DNA of 64,000 nucleotides. Origin: Ruminococcus turbiniformis. GTDB lineage: Bacteria > Bacillota > Clostridia > Lachnospirales > Lachnospiraceae. The stretch covers positions 1-64,000 of the forward strand of contig NZ_JAJEQX010000006.1 of the NCBI RefSeq assembly GCF_020687545.1, given 5' to 3'. Positions 7,170 to 16,779 of this stretch are shown here, in pieces (position 1 is the first letter of the stretch; the number at the start of each line of letters is the position of its first letter). The notes beneath the pieces were generated by a model. That model saw nothing but the letters and a program-made list of their open reading frames with translations, made no database searches and was not told where the DNA came from. The position numbers were made by a program, and so were the translations under genes.

Positions 7170-8588
7170 CTAGTTTTTCCACGCCTCGCCCAGAAGGCGG
7201 ACCGCATCTTTGATCTTATCCTCCGTCATGTTGGCATATCCGAGCAGAATCACCGTTTCACCCGAAAGACCGTTTTCTTTTTCGTTCTCCCCGTCCACAT
7301 AGTAACCGGACAGTCCGTATACTTTCACACCTTTTCCTGCGGCAAGCCGGATCAGCTCTTCCTCTCTTCTTCCATCACGGAAATGAAGCAGAAGATGCAC
7401 TCCGGCATTCTCTCCGGAGACCGCACACGGAAGCTTTTCCTCTTTCAGCGCCTGCAGAAGCGTATCATGCCGGCTCCGGTACAGCGCTCTCATCTTGTTT
7501 AAGTGCCTCTCGTAATATCCGTCCGCAATAAAATGTTCCAGAATAAGCTGGTCCACTTTGGAGACGGTGGAACTGATAAATCCACACCGCTCCCTGTACT
7601 GTGCAAGAAACCTCTCCGGCAGGACAAGATAACTCATCCGGATCGCCGGAGCGATCGACTTGGAAAACGTCCCGATATAGATCACCCTGCCGTTTCCGTC
7701 ATATCCCTGCAGCGCGGGGATCGGTTTCCCTTTGTAGCGGAACTCGCTGTCGTAATCGTCCTCGATGATATACCTCTCCTCCGCCTCGTTCGCCCAGGCA
7801 AGCAGATCCAGCCGCCTTTGAATCGGCATCACGGTTCCCAGAGGGTACTGGTGAGACGGCATAACAAAGGCAATATCCGCGCCGGATGCGCGCAGACCGT
7901 CCACGCGCATCCCTTTTTCATCCATATCGACCGTACAGACCTCAAACGAAAGATTGGAAAAGACACGGTAAGCCTGGCGGTAAGTCGGGTTTTCAAGCGC
8001 AACCCTATGCCCGGTTCCAAGCACCGCACACAGAAGCATCATAAGATAGTCGTTTCCCGCACCCACAACAATCTGATCCGGGGTACAGTTCACCCCGCGT
8101 GCCTGATACAGGTAGTTGCTGATAGCATTTCTCAAGCCATACTCTCCCTGCGGATCTCCAAGCCGGAACAATTCTGCCCGGTCATCACTTAAGCACTCCC
8201 GGGAAAGCTTTCTCCACGCATTGTAGGGAAAGCTTTTCAGATCGACCCCGTTCGGGGTAAAGTCATAGCTGTATTTTTTCTCCGTTTTTTTGCCGTTTCC
8301 CACACTGTGGGAATCCGGCTTTTTAATCTGATACAGGCCGTCAATCTGCGCCGCAAAAAAACCTTTGTACGGTCTCGACTCGATATATCCTTCGGAGAGA
8401 AGCTGTTCATACGCAAGCTCCACCGTACTTCTGCTCACGTCCAGATGCCTGCTTAAGGCTCTTGTGGAAGGGAGCCTCTCCCCGCTTGAAATCCTGCCGT
8501 TTCGGATGTCTTCTCTGATATACTCATAAATCTGCTCGTAGAGTGGAGTCCTGTCCCCGGATTTTAAGTTGATAGTCAGCTCATACAT
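7170..8588 (-). CDS. MocR/PdxR-type GntR-aminotransferase regulator
   Basis: This 472-residue protein joins a GntR winged helix-turn-helix (about residues 10-80: P-L-Y-E-Q-I-Y, L-P-S-T-R-A-L-S, S-R-S-T-V) to a class I aminotransferase-like domain (about 110-470). The lysine expected to bind pyridoxal phosphate lies in I-G-T-F-S-K-S-I-A-P. Such MocR regulators control PdxST, GABA or taurine genes. No such target is adjacent, so the regulated genes are unknown. It lies 51 bases downstream of glnS and may be read from the same transcript. Confidence 0.9.
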   Translation of the reverse strand: MYELTINLKSGDRTPLYEQIYEYIREDIRNGRISSGERLPSTRALSRHLDVSRSTVELAYEQLLSEGYIESRPYKGFFAAQIDGLYQIKKPDSHSVGNGKKTEKKYSYDFTPNGVDLKSFPYNAWRKLSRECLSDDRAELFRLGDPQGEYGLRNAISNYLYQARGVNCTPDQIVVGAGNDYLMMLLCAVLGTGHRVALENPTYRQAYRVFSNLSFEVCTVDMDEKGMRVDGLRASGADIAFVMPSHQYPLGTVMPIQRRLDLLAWANEAEERYIIEDDYDSEFRYKGKPIPALQGYDGNGRVIYIGTFSKSIAPAIRMSYLVLPERFLAQYRERCGFISSTVSKVDQLILEHFIADGYYERHLNKMRALYRSRHDTLLQALKEEKLPCAVSGENAGVHLLLHFRDGRREEELIRLAAGKGVKVYGLSGYYVDGENEKENGLSGETVILLGYANMTEDKIKDAVRLLGEAWKN

Positions 8589-8639
8589 GGTTTATCCGAT
8601 CTCTTCTCTGTACTTATCCGCTCTTGTCTTCTTATCAGG

Positions 8640-10310
8640 TCAGTTCTTCGGAAGCTTAAAGGAGCTCTTAAGCGACACAATTCTGTTGAATACAAGGTGA
8701 TCCGGTGCAGAATCATGCGCGTCGATGCAGTAATACCCGTTGCGCACAAACTGGAAGCTGTCATAGGCTCCCGCGCCTTCAAAGCTCGGTTCAACCATGG
8801 CATTCCCGATCACTTTCAGGGAATCCGGATTCAGATTCAGGGAACCGTCCTCCTTATTGTAAACACCCTTCTCCTCATCGATCAGGTTCTCATACAGTCT
8901 GACTTCCGCCTTCTGCGCATACGCCGCCGGCACCCAGTGGATCGTTCCTTTCACTTTTCTTCCGGTAAATCCGCTGCCTGCCTTTGTCTCGGGATCATAG
9001 GTGCAGTGCACTGTCGTCACATTTCCGTTTTCGTCCTTCTCAAAACTTACACATTTCACAAAGTACGCGTGCATCAGACGAACTTCGTTGCCCGGGAAGA
9101 GACGGAAATACTTCTTCGGCGGCTCCTCCATGAAATCCTCTCTCTCAATATAAAGCTCACGTCCGAACGGAACCTTTCTGTATCCCAGCTCCTCGTTCTC
9201 CAGGTTGTTCGCCACATCCAGATACTCTGTCTCTCCCTCCGGATAGTTGTCGATGACAAGTTTGATCGGATCAAGCACCGCCATCATACGCGGTTTCTTC
9301 ATCTTCAGATCCTCGCGGATGCAGTATTCAAGCATGGCATAATCAACCGAGCTCTGCGCTTTGGACACGCCGCACATGTCAATAAACATCTTGATGGACT
9401 CCGGCGTAAAGCCTCTTCTGCGCAGCGCCGCAATGGACACAAGGCGCGGGTCATCCCAGCCGTCCACAATGCCGTCCTCCACGAGCTTTTTGATATAGCG
9501 CTTTCCTGTTACCACATTGGTAAGATAAAGCTTTGCAAACTCAATCTGTCTCGGCGGGTTTTCAAACTCGCACTCCCGTACCACCCAGTCGTAAAGCGGA
9601 CGGTGATCCTCAAACTCCAGCGTACAGATCGAATGGGTGATTCCCTCAATGGCGTCCTCAATCGGATGAGCGAAATCGTACATCGGGTAAATACACCACT
9701 TATCTCCTGTATTGTGGTGGGTCATGTGAGCCACGCGGTACAGAATCGGATCTCTCATGTTGATGTTCGGGGAAGCCATGTCGATCTTCGCCCGGAGCAC
9801 CTTCTCGCCGTCTTTATATTTTCCGTCGCGCATCTCCTCAAAGAGTCTTAAATTCTCCTCCACAGAGCGGTTCCGGTAGGGGCTTTCCTTTCCCGGTTCC
9901 GTCAGCGTTCCGCGATATTCACGCATCTCCTCCGCGGTCAGGTCGCAGACGAATGCCTTTCCCTTTTTAATCAGCTTCACCGCGCACTCATACATCTGGT
10001 CAAAATAGTCGGAGGCAAAGTACAGGTGCTCTCCCCAATCCGCGCCCAGCCACTGGATATCCTCTTTGATGGAATCCACAAATTCCATCTTCTCCTTCGT
10101 CGGGTTCGTATCGTCAAATCTCATATGGAACGTGCCGCCGTACTCCTGTGCCAGGCCGTAATTTAAAAGAATAGACTTGGCATGTCCGATGTGAAGATAT
10201 CCGTTCGGCTCCGGCGGGAAGCGGGTGCATACGTGATCATATACGCCTTCCGCAAGATCTTTGTCGATCTCCTGCTCAATAAAATTCTTTGATACAGCTT
10301 CGTTTTCCAT
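8640..10310 (-). CDS. glnS: glutaminyl-tRNA synthetase
   Basis: A class I aminoacyl-tRNA synthetase of 556 residues that charges tRNA-Gln directly. The HIGH motif reads [14 protein letters not shown] near residue 40. The conserved W-D-D-P-R follows the second signature. The KMSKS-type loop is unusual: it reads V-V-T-G-K-R-Y, whereas the E. coli enzyme has V-M-S-K-R-K. The C-terminal anticodon-binding beta-barrels are present. Many Firmicutes lack GlnS and use GatCAB, but several Clostridia carry it. The ATG at 10310 is chosen for its GAGGAGG; seven extra codons upstream lack support. Confidence 0.96.
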   Translation of the reverse strand: MENEAVSKNFIEQEIDKDLAEGVYDHVCTRFPPEPNGYLHIGHAKSILLNYGLAQEYGGTFHMRFDDTNPTKEKMEFVDSIKEDIQWLGADWGEHLYFASDYFDQMYECAVKLIKKGKAFVCDLTAEEMREYRGTLTEPGKESPYRNRSVEENLRLFEEMRDGKYKDGEKVLRAKIDMASPNINMRDPILYRVAHMTHHNTGDKWCIYPMYDFAHPIEDAIEGITHSICTLEFEDHRPLYDWVVRECEFENPPRQIEFAKLYLTNVVTGKRYIKKLVEDGIVDGWDDPRLVSIAALRRRGFTPESIKMFIDMCGVSKAQSSVDYAMLEYCIREDLKMKKPRMMAVLDPIKLVIDNYPEGETEYLDVANNLENEELGYRKVPFGRELYIEREDFMEEPPKKYFRLFPGNEVRLMHAYFVKCVSFEKDENGNVTTVHCTYDPETKAGSGFTGRKVKGTIHWVPAAYAQKAEVRLYENLIDEEKGVYNKEDGSLNLNPDSLKVIGNAMVEPSFEGAGAYDSFQFVRNGYYCIDAHDSAPDHLVFNRIVSLKSSFKLPKN

Positions 10311-10459
10311 TGTTTCCTCCTCTAAAAGCACAAATCATTCGTGGTAATTTGATAAAATCAAAATATTCATGAAAACTATCTTACCATAAAATGAAAATGA
10401 CCACAAGAGCCGGAATAAAAGGAGTTTCATGGAATAAGAGGAGTTCCTCGGGCTGGACT

Positions 10460-10843
10460 TTACCCCCAGGTTGCCGTGGCCGCCGCCGGATCGTTTTTCC
10501 TGAACTCGGCCTTTCCTCTCTCAAAATACTTTCCGACTCCCGCCAGCAGGCCGGCATAATAGATACAGAGCAGCGGATCCGCATCCGGATGCTCATGCCT
10601 GAAGTCATAGTCCTGCACCCCGATGAACATCGTATGCGACGCTTTCCAGTCTCTCTCCAGAAGAGGATATAAATCTTCGATGTCATCACATCCCATACAG
10701 AAGAAAAGCTCAATATTGTTCTTCATTGTGTCAAAGTACCGGCAAAAATACGGGAGTTCATCCCGCTCCATCTCACGGATAAACTCTGTCAGATGATACA
10801 GGTTATCCTTCAAATCCCTTAGTTCCTCTCTTCCTATTATCAT
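10460..10843 (-). CDS. conserved hypothetical protein, 127 residues
   Basis: A soluble, acidic, mainly helical protein of 127 residues. No domain was recognised. Its N-terminal 35 residues look like an amphipathic helix with alternating Glu/Arg, followed by aromatic-rich helices containing F-F-C-M-G-C-D. A GGAGG lies seven bases before the ATG. It stands alone between glnS and the tRNA genes, with no evident operon partner. Confidence 0.6.
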   Translation of the reverse strand: MIIGREELRDLKDNLYHLTEFIREMERDELPYFCRYFDTMKNNIELFFCMGCDDIEDLYPLLERDWKASHTMFIGVQDYDFRHEHPDADPLLCIYYAGLLAGVGKYFERGKAEFRKNDPAAATATWG

Positions 10844-11020
10844 ACTTTTTCCTCCGGCCCGGACCGTGAGACACCACTTGTATTGTTTCAGTATATCATA
10901 AAGGCGAAAATATTACAGGAAATGACAGGAATCATTGCTCTTTGATATAATTTAGACAAACATCTCTTCCATTTCTCTTCTTTTTCTCTTCTTTTTAAAC
11001 ACTCATCCTCACTTTAGCTC

Positions 11021-11050
11021 TTGACAATCCGGTATACCATGGTGTATATT
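11021..11050 (+). promoter_or_regulatory. promoter of tRNA-Thr
   Basis: A consensus TTGACA (11021-11026) and TATATT (11045-11050) are spaced by 18 bases, with the tRNA starting 30 bases after the -10. Confidence 0.8.
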
Positions 11051-11080
11051 AATTTTTGCGTGTGAAACAGCACACGACAG

Positions 11081-11153
<73 letters not shown>

Positions 11154-11156
11154 TAA

Positions 11157-11187
11157 AAAAGAACTCCTGACAGTCAGGAGTTCTTTT
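11157..11187 (+). terminator. terminator after tRNA-Thr
   Basis: AAAGAACTCCTGA and TCAGGAGTTCTTT form a long perfect stem with a three-base loop and end in a T-run, four bases after the tRNA. Confidence 0.9.
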
Positions 11188-11223
11188 CATTTCTGTCTTT
11201 GCATCTGCCAGCAGAAATTTCTC

Positions 11224-11251
11224 TTGCATTTCATCCGTATCGTGGTATGAT
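11224..11251 (+). promoter_or_regulatory. promoter of tRNA-Ala
   Basis: TTGCAT (11224-11229) and TATGAT (11246-11251) are 16 bases apart and end 10 bases before the tRNA gene. A separate promoter is needed because a strong terminator lies between the two tRNAs. Confidence 0.55.
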
Positions 11252-11261
11252 TATCAGTAAT

Positions 11262-11334
11262 GGGGCATTGGCGCAGCTGGGAGCGCGCCACACTGGCAGT
11301 GTGGAGGTCACGGGTTCGAATCCCGTATGCTCCA
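11262..11334 (+). tRNA. tRNA-Ala (GGC anticodon)
   Basis: A complete cloverleaf. The anticodon stem CCACA/TGTGG encloses CTGGCAG, so the anticodon is GGC. The acceptor GGGGCAT/ATGCTCC contains the G3-U70 wobble pair that identifies alanine tRNA. The discriminator is A and CCA is not encoded. The 3' end lies nine bases from the convergent DUF5808 gene. Confidence 0.97.
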
Positions 11335-11343
11335 TTTTTCTTG

Positions 11344-12786
11344 TCAGGATTGCAGCTGTGCTGACAGCTCCTCATACCATCCTTCTGTCTCCTGCGCATC
11401 CCGGCTGTTGGCAAACACCGTCATATCTTCCAGCTTTATTTCCAGTATGGGTGTGTATTTCTTATAAATGAACATCATGCACTTTCCCGTACTTTTTCCC
11501 CTGAAATGTCCGATATCCACCTTTTCGGTATCGCCGCCGTTTGTCTTTGTAAATTTATCATCCGGCATCGATTCAATCAGCGATACCGAACGGATCTCTT
11601 CTTCCTCAAATTCACAGGAATAGCCTGCCGCCTCAAAAGAATACGTTCCCTCATTCCCGGCAAAGACAACCTCTGCATTGTCAAAGGCGGCCAGAATGCT
11701 GAACACCCATACGACGAGCGCCGCACACGAGACAGTTATTACCGTTGTGAAAATAATAACTGCCCGCTTTACTCCGGGCCGTCCGAAATTCGTAGTGTAA
11801 TTCATACTGTTGAACCGGTCCTGAACAAGAATGCGGCGGTCGTTCGGGTTATTGTACCAGCCGTATTTCCAGTATTCATCATCATCCACATAAAAGGGCG
11901 ACGGATCTGCTTCCAGCAGTTCCTTTCTTTTTCCCACAGAACGGATGACCGGTACGAGAAATCCGGCCGCAGCAATCGTGATAAGCAGCCCGTAAATGAG
12001 GTATTCAAAGCCGCTCAGTTCCGGCCCCGCGAAAAAGTACCCTGCAGACATCCAGATCCAGGCGATTCCGTTCAGCCAAGAGGCCGCAGTACAGCCTTCC
12101 GTCCAGGCCCGCTTTGTCAGACGGTTTACCGCCAGATTGACCTCTGTGCGCTCACTGTATACACGGTTGGGCGCACGCGTAATCCAGATGTGGAACACCA
12201 GAAACAGAACGCAGACGCCGACTCCCGATCCATACAGAGCCCATATCACCAGCATCTCACCGGAAGACATCCTGTATTTTCCCTGCGTCCCCCAGACGAG
12301 AAACACTGTCAGTGCAGTCAGAATAAGAATCGGAAGGTGATATTTCCAGTCCAGGACGAGCTTCTCCGCCGCCGCGGACACAGCTGTATCAATTCGCACA
12401 ATCCGCTTTCTGCTCTCATCGATCCATCCGTGATCCAGCTTGATCCGGTACATCCGGCGGTGAGGCACAATAATCAGATACTCCAGCCCCAAAATATACT
12501 CGGCAATCCAGATCATCCACACAAGGATAAATACCGTAAAATTCCAGAAACACAGAAAGCAGATCAGCAGACTGACCGCAAAGTTCACCGCCTGAAAGCG
12601 TTTCCAGTTTTTCACACTTCTGCTGCACAGATCGCTCACTTCCGGATGACTGACACACTCCGGCGGAATGTGAACTCCGAGCACCATTCCTTCCCGGTAC
12701 TCTCCCTGCTTTCCGTAGGTATACCAGCAGATCGGCACAATCATAAGATCACAGATTATAAAAACAATAAACAGAATCAGAGCCAT
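11344..12786 (-). CDS. DUF5808-containing membrane protein
   Basis: A 480-residue polytopic membrane protein with about seven to eight hydrophobic segments (first at residues 1-20, pairs near 70-100 and 150-200, then near 240-285 and 340-365). A DUF5808-like signature occurs around residues 300-330 (D-D-E-Y-W-K-Y-G-W-Y-N-N-P-N-D, then N-F-G-R-P). A C-terminal soluble PH-like region follows. Proteins of the DUF1648/DUF5808 group are commonly coupled to a small GntR regulator, as here: the regulator ends two bases before this start. The role is unknown; an envelope or antibiotic-stress function has been proposed for related Ytr-type operons. Confidence 0.75.
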   Translation of the reverse strand: MALILFIVFIICDLMIVPICWYTYGKQGEYREGMVLGVHIPPECVSHPEVSDLCSRSVKNWKRFQAVNFAVSLLICFLCFWNFTVFILVWMIWIAEYILGLEYLIIVPHRRMYRIKLDHGWIDESRKRIVRIDTAVSAAAEKLVLDWKYHLPILILTALTVFLVWGTQGKYRMSSGEMLVIWALYGSGVGVCVLFLVFHIWITRAPNRVYSERTEVNLAVNRLTKRAWTEGCTAASWLNGIAWIWMSAGYFFAGPELSGFEYLIYGLLITIAAAGFLVPVIRSVGKRKELLEADPSPFYVDDDEYWKYGWYNNPNDRRILVQDRFNSMNYTTNFGRPGVKRAVIIFTTVITVSCAALVVWVFSILAAFDNAEVVFAGNEGTYSFEAAGYSCEFEEEEIRSVSLIESMPDDKFTKTNGGDTEKVDIGHFRGKSTGKCMMFIYKKYTPILEIKLEDMTVFANSRDAQETEGWYEELSAQLQS

Positions 12787-12788
12787 AA

Positions 12789-13184
12789 TTACGCCTCACT
12801 TCCCGCCGGATGCATCGTCTGGAACATTTCCTCACAGATCCTGAGAAATTCTTTCTTGTCCATCCCTTTTAAGCTGGCTTCCGCAGATAAAAGTTCCAGC
12901 TCCGCCTCCAGTTTTTCGCGAAATCTCTCTTCCGCATGCTGTACCGGACAGACTGTTGCGCCCTTCCTCCGGTCAATTTCAATAAACCCTTCCGTCTTCA
13001 GAATCTGATACGTCTTATTGACCGTCATACTGTTTACGCCCGCATCCTGGGCCATCTGGCGCACAGACGGCAGTGTTTCTCCGGCTTTCAGCTCCCCTCT
13101 TCCGATCCCGGTGACAATCTGATTGCGCAGCTGCACATAGATCGGAACCGTACTGCTCATATCAAGTGAGATAATCACACGCAT
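12789..13184 (-). CDS. GntR-family repressor, YtrA-like
   Basis: A 131-residue transcriptional regulator: an N-terminal GntR winged helix (about residues 10-78, with V-P-I-Y-V-Q-L, L-P-S-V-R-Q-M-A, N-S-M-T-V-N-K-T-Y) and a short C-terminal helical dimerisation tail, the YtrA layout. The ATG at 13184 has GGGAGG four bases upstream. It is first in an operon with the DUF5808 gene. Its promoter is embedded in a 41-base palindrome, so it almost certainly represses itself and its membrane partner. What relieves repression is unknown. Confidence 0.92.
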   Translation of the reverse strand: MRVIISLDMSSTVPIYVQLRNQIVTGIGRGELKAGETLPSVRQMAQDAGVNSMTVNKTYQILKTEGFIEIDRRKGATVCPVQHAEERFREKLEAELELLSAEASLKGMDKKEFLRICEEMFQTMHPAGSEA

Positions 13185-13198
13185 CGCCTCCCGTTTAT

Positions 13199-13239
13199 AA
13201 GTATCATCTGTATTATTAATTATAATACAGATGATACTT
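13199..13239. promoter_or_regulatory. palindromic operator of the GntR operon
   Basis: Two perfect 17-base arms (13199-13215 and 13223-13239; outer sequence AAGTATCATCTG, mirrored) flank a 7-base centre. The palindrome covers the -10 hexamer, most of the promoter spacer and the probable start site. It fits the binding sites of YtrA-type GntR dimers, and bound repressor would block RNA polymerase. Confidence 0.85.
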
Positions 13240-13246
13240 ATGTCAA
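13219..13246 (-). promoter_or_regulatory. promoter of the GntR-DUF5808 operon
   Basis: On the minus strand a perfect TTGACA (13241-13246) and a perfect TATAAT (13219-13224) are spaced by 16 bases. The -10 lies inside the operator palindrome. Confidence 0.85.
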
Positions 13247-13351
13247 GAAGAAACACAAAAATCATTGAAACAGAGCGAAAGCGATGCCTGTGAGGGATAT
13301 TGTAATCCACAGTACGCGGACACTTATTCAGCCAGAATTTCTTCCGGCAAA

Positions 13352-14128
13352 TCATCCCCTATTTTCTTTTATCATCTCCCGGATCGCCTCCACGGCAACC
13401 CGGATCGCGTTCTCCGTATCATGCGCCTGCGCATTCGGAAGGCCCTGTCGCTCCCGCTCCTGATTTGCCACCACGAGGAACACAGATCCCACCTTTACAC
13501 GCCGGTATGCCCCCGCGATGAAGAGCGCAGCAGATTCCATTTCCGAAGCCAGACACCCCATCTTCATCCAGGCACCCCACTTCTGTATCAGCTCATACCC
13601 CGCCGGATGCTTTTCCGGCTGATGCTGCCCGTAGAAGGAATCCTTGCACTGCACGACTCCGGTATGGTATACGGCTCCGGTCTTCTGCGCTGCGCGTACA
13701 AGCGCGTTTGTCACTTCGAGATCCGGAACAGCAGGGTACTCGATGGGAGCATACTCTCTGCTTGTTCCTTCCATCCGGACCGCTCCGGTGGCAATCACGA
13801 GATCACCGCCGCACACTTCCGTCTGCATTCCCCCGCATGTTCCGACTCTGATAAACGTATCTGCCCCGCAGTTGGTCAGCTCTTCCAGAGCAATTGAGGC
13901 AGACGGGCCGCCGATGCCCGTACTTGTAACACTTACCTTTTCCCCCTCAAGAATGCCGGTATACGTGACAAATTCCCGGCTGTCTGCCACAAGAACCGGA
14001 TCATCGAAAAATTCCGCTATCTTTTTACACCGTTTCGGATCACCGGGAAGAATCACGTATTTTCCCACTTCTCCCTCGCGCACGCCGATATGGTACTGAT
14101 ATCCTGCGCCCTCTGTGTAGTCTACCAT
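13352..14128 (-). CDS. udp: uridine/nucleoside phosphorylase
   Basis: A 258-residue nucleoside phosphorylase of the PNP/UDP family I, which splits pyrimidine nucleosides with phosphate. Phosphate- and ribose-binding motifs are visible: L-P-G-D-P-x-R, G-I-G-G-P-S, R-V-G-T-C-G-G and E-M-E-S-A-A-L-F. Uridine phosphorylase is the likeliest activity because cdd and deoC lie just upstream, making a salvage set: cytidine to uridine, base release, then sugar-phosphate cleavage. It is the last gene of that run. Confidence 0.92.
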   Translation of the reverse strand: MVDYTEGAGYQYHIGVREGEVGKYVILPGDPKRCKKIAEFFDDPVLVADSREFVTYTGILEGEKVSVTSTGIGGPSASIALEELTNCGADTFIRVGTCGGMQTEVCGGDLVIATGAVRMEGTSREYAPIEYPAVPDLEVTNALVRAAQKTGAVYHTGVVQCKDSFYGQHQPEKHPAGYELIQKWGAWMKMGCLASEMESAALFIAGAYRRVKVGSVFLVVANQERERQGLPNAQAHDTENAIRVAVEAIREMIKENRG

Positions 14129-14163
14129 CTTTTTCGCCTCCTCTGAACAAACCCGGACTCCGT

Positions 14164-14820
14164 TTATACTCCGCTCTGCTTTACGATCTTCACGATGCGG
14201 CTCGTCCCCAGCCTGTCTGCTCCGAGACGTAAGAATTCTTCCGCATCCTCCATGGAGGAAATGCCTCCCGCGGCCTTGATCTTCACATCCGCGCCCACAT
14301 TCTCCTTAAACAGCCTGACGTCGTCAAATGTGGCGCCGTCTCCGCCAAAGCCCGTGGACGTCTTGATATAGTCCGCCTTTGCGGATGTCACGATCTCACA
14401 CATCTTTTCCTTTTCTTCCTCTGTGAGAAAGCACGTTTCAATAATGACCTTGAGTATTTTGCCCTCGCAGGCAGCTCTCACTGCTCTGATCTCGTTCTCG
14501 ACAAGGTCATATTTTTTATCTTTAAGCCATCCGACATTGATTACCATGTCGATCTCATCTGCACCGTTTTTCACCGCGTCTTCGGTCTCAAACACCTTTG
14601 CCGAAGTCGTATTATACCCGTTCGGGAAACCGATCACCGTGCAGACTGCCGTCTTTCCGTTCACATATTCTTTGGCCTGCGCCACATAAGACGGCGGAAT
14701 GCAGACAGACGCGGTCTGATATTTCACTCCGTCGTCGCAGATCGCCCTGATCTCGTCCCACGTGGCCGTCTGAGACAGCAGAGTATGATCCACATGTTTT
14801 AAAATTTCTTCCGTGTTCAT
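14164..14820 (-). CDS. deoC: deoxyribose-phosphate aldolase
   Basis: DeoC splits 2-deoxyribose 5-phosphate into glyceraldehyde 3-phosphate and acetaldehyde. The 218-residue protein shows the Schiff-base lysine in L-K-V-I-I-E-T and the second active-site lysine in Y-I-K-T-S-T-G-F. The start [13 protein letters not shown] is typical. It lies between cdd (36 bases upstream) and udp (35 bases downstream), completing deoxynucleoside breakdown. Confidence 0.97.
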   Translation of the reverse strand: MNTEEILKHVDHTLLSQTATWDEIRAICDDGVKYQTASVCIPPSYVAQAKEYVNGKTAVCTVIGFPNGYNTTSAKVFETEDAVKNGADEIDMVINVGWLKDKKYDLVENEIRAVRAACEGKILKVIIETCFLTEEEKEKMCEIVTSAKADYIKTSTGFGGDGATFDDVRLFKENVGADVKIKAAGGISSMEDAEEFLRLGADRLGTSRIVKIVKQSGV

Positions 14821-14856
14821 CTTTCTTTTCCTCCTCTCTGATCTGTCTTTGTCGTT

Positions 14857-15309
14857 TCAGCATGTACTGCTGTTTTCTTCCGGCTGCTTTTTCTTGCTGT
14901 TCAGCTTAAATCCGAGCGGTGTCAGTTCCTCCAGGGTAAAAATCCGGTACTCTTTCCGCCCCTGTGCCAGTATGATCTGAAAATCCGGCCGGCAGAATTC
15001 CAGCATCACCTGCCTGCACACGCCGCAGGGCGGACAGAGCTCATGGGGCTCCTCTCCCTCGGGTGCGCCGGCGATGCATATCGCCTTAAAGTCCTTCTCC
15101 CCTTCACTGACCGCTTTGAAAATCGCCGTGCGCTCCGCGCAGTTTCCCGGGCTGTACGCCCCGTTCTCAATATTGCATCCCGTGTATGTTTTCCCGTTCT
15201 CCGTCAAAAGAGCTGCCCCGACGCGAAAACGGGAATAGGGCGCATAGGAAAACTTCCGCTGTTCAAACGCCGTGCCGATCAGTCTGAATATTATATTTTC
15301 ATCCAGCAT
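14857..15309 (-). CDS. cdd: cytidine deaminase
   Basis: Zinc-dependent cytidine/deoxycytidine deaminase. The catalytic motif N-C-A-E-R-T-A and the zinc pair P-P-C-G-V-C are both present, with N-x-E-N-G-A-Y before them. The 150-residue form starting at 15309 matches the family; the tail is slightly long and ends in a polar K-K-K-Q-P-E-E-N stretch. An alternative GTG start at 15339 overlaps the dtd stop codon as GTGA and would add ten residues; the AGAAGGGA between the two starts favours the shorter form. Confidence 0.95.
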   Translation of the reverse strand: MLDENIIFRLIGTAFEQRKFSYAPYSRFRVGAALLTENGKTYTGCNIENGAYSPGNCAERTAIFKAVSEGEKDFKAICIAGAPEGEEPHELCPPCGVCRQVMLEFCRPDFQIILAQGRKEYRIFTLEELTPLGFKLNSKKKQPEENSSTC

Positions 15310-15335
15310 AACGATACATTCCCTTCTTTCCGGAC

Positions 15336-15782
15336 TCACAGTTTCTCTGAATCAAGCAAAATTGTAAACGGCCCGTCGTTTACAAGACTTACTTCCATCA
15401 CAGCCCCAAAACGGCCTGTCTGAACTTCAGGAACCGACTTTCTGCACTCGCTGATAATATACTCATACAGCGCCTCTGCCTTATCCGGAGCACCTGCTTC
15501 GATGAAGCTTGGACGGTTTCCTTTTCTGCAGTTCGCATAGAGGGTAAACTGCGATACAAGCAGCAGACTCCCCTTCACGTCCGAGAGAGACAGGTTTGTT
15601 TTGCCGTTTTCGTCTTCAAAAATCCGAAGGCCGATCATCTTTTTCACCAGTTTGTCCGCAACCGCCTCGGTGTCGCCGTCAGAGACACCGATCAGCACAA
15701 GGTACCCTTTTTCAATCTGGCCGATCGTCTCCCCGTCCACGCGGACAGAAGCCTCTTTTACCCTCTGAATCACAAATCTCAT
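15336..15782 (-). CDS. dtd: D-aminoacyl-tRNA deacylase
   Basis: Dtd removes D-amino acids (and glycine from mischarged tRNA-Ala) from tRNA. The 148 residues carry both signature motifs: S-Q-F-T-L-Y-A, and a C-terminal N-D-G-P-F-T in place of the more common N-x-G-P-V/F-T. Its ATG overlaps the stop of the CPBP protease gene by four bases, so translation is coupled. In many Firmicutes dtd sits beside relA; here it heads the nucleoside salvage genes. Confidence 0.97.
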   Translation of the reverse strand: MRFVIQRVKEASVRVDGETIGQIEKGYLVLIGVSDGDTEAVADKLVKKMIGLRIFEDENGKTNLSLSDVKGSLLLVSQFTLYANCRKGNRPSFIEAGAPDKAEALYEYIISECRKSVPEVQTGRFGAVMEVSLVNDGPFTILLDSEKL

Positions 15783-16714
15783 TCTATATGTCCTCCCTCA
15801 TCTCCGTATTCTGCAGTCTCCCGGTCCATACGTTTCTCTCCGTCCGAGCCGTTCTCTTCATGCATGCCGTACTCTCCCCTGCCCTTTTCGTCCACGCGCA
15901 GATGAATCAGCGCGATGACAGCCGCTGTTACAGGAATACTGAATACGATAATCAGATTAATGAGAAACAGAGGCAGTACAGCATACTCTATATCAACAAA
16001 AAGTGTCCCCAGCAGATTGAAGAGAGCGTGGGCAAAAACCGTAATCAGAATGCTGTCATAGCGCCATACGAGATAGCCGAAAATAAAGCCCAGGAAAGCA
16101 GCGTAAATTCCCTGGATAAGATTCATATGATATATGCCGAAAAATACAGCCTGTATAAGATTCGCCGCCACAAAGCACATCCCGGCCCTTCTCAGATACT
16201 GAAAAATAATGCCTCTGAAAATGGTCTCTTCAACAACAGGTGGAAGTACAACCGTAGCTATAAACCAGACAATCGAGTAATTGTTTGCTCCGGAACTTTC
16301 CATCATCTGTCCGTATTCCTGCATCGTCTGCGGAGCTAAAAGAGCGATTACAGTCATCAGAATGGTCACTGCATGTTCCAGGGCAAAGATAAGGATAAAG
16401 GTCAGGCCAAATCCCACAGGCGTCAGTCTTTTCGTCTGAGCCGTAAGCCAGCCTGAAGTTCCCTGTTTCATAACAAAGGCAAAATAGTACCATAGTACAA
16501 ATACCGTCCCCACAAGCAGATAGATCATGCAGCTTAACAGGTTTGCATTATCTGTAAGGCACTCATACACTGTGCGGATTCCGTCCGGCCCCAAAAACAG
16601 TGTCCCAATAAAATAAGCGCCGGATACAAGCAGATTCTGTGATACAAGAAACAAGACCTCCACGAGAATCAGAACCAGCACTGCCATACCGCAGTTCAAA
16701 ACTTTTTTCTTCAT
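15779..16714 (-). CDS. CPBP-family intramembrane metalloprotease
   Basis: A 311-residue membrane protein with about eight hydrophobic segments. The three CPBP (Abi/CAAX) motifs are present: E-E-T-I-F-R near residue 162, F-F-G-I-Y-H near 190 and F-A-H-A-L-F-N near 230. These form the putative glutamate/histidine active site. Bacterial members act in prenyl-protein-like processing, bacteriocin immunity or anti-sigma cleavage; which applies here is not evident. It starts 65 bases after sigH and overlaps dtd by four bases. Confidence 0.9.
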   Translation of the reverse strand: MKKKVLNCGMAVLVLILVEVLFLVSQNLLVSGAYFIGTLFLGPDGIRTVYECLTDNANLLSCMIYLLVGTVFVLWYYFAFVMKQGTSGWLTAQTKRLTPVGFGLTFILIFALEHAVTILMTVIALLAPQTMQEYGQMMESSGANNYSIVWFIATVVLPPVVEETIFRGIIFQYLRRAGMCFVAANLIQAVFFGIYHMNLIQGIYAAFLGFIFGYLVWRYDSILITVFAHALFNLLGTLFVDIEYAVLPLFLINLIIVFSIPVTAAVIALIHLRVDEKGRGEYGMHEENGSDGEKRMDRETAEYGDEGGHIE

Positions 16715-16779
16715 TTTTCTTTTCTCCTATTCCGGGAGCTCACAGCGCACGCAAAAACCGCGCGCCGGCGCTCTCTGCA

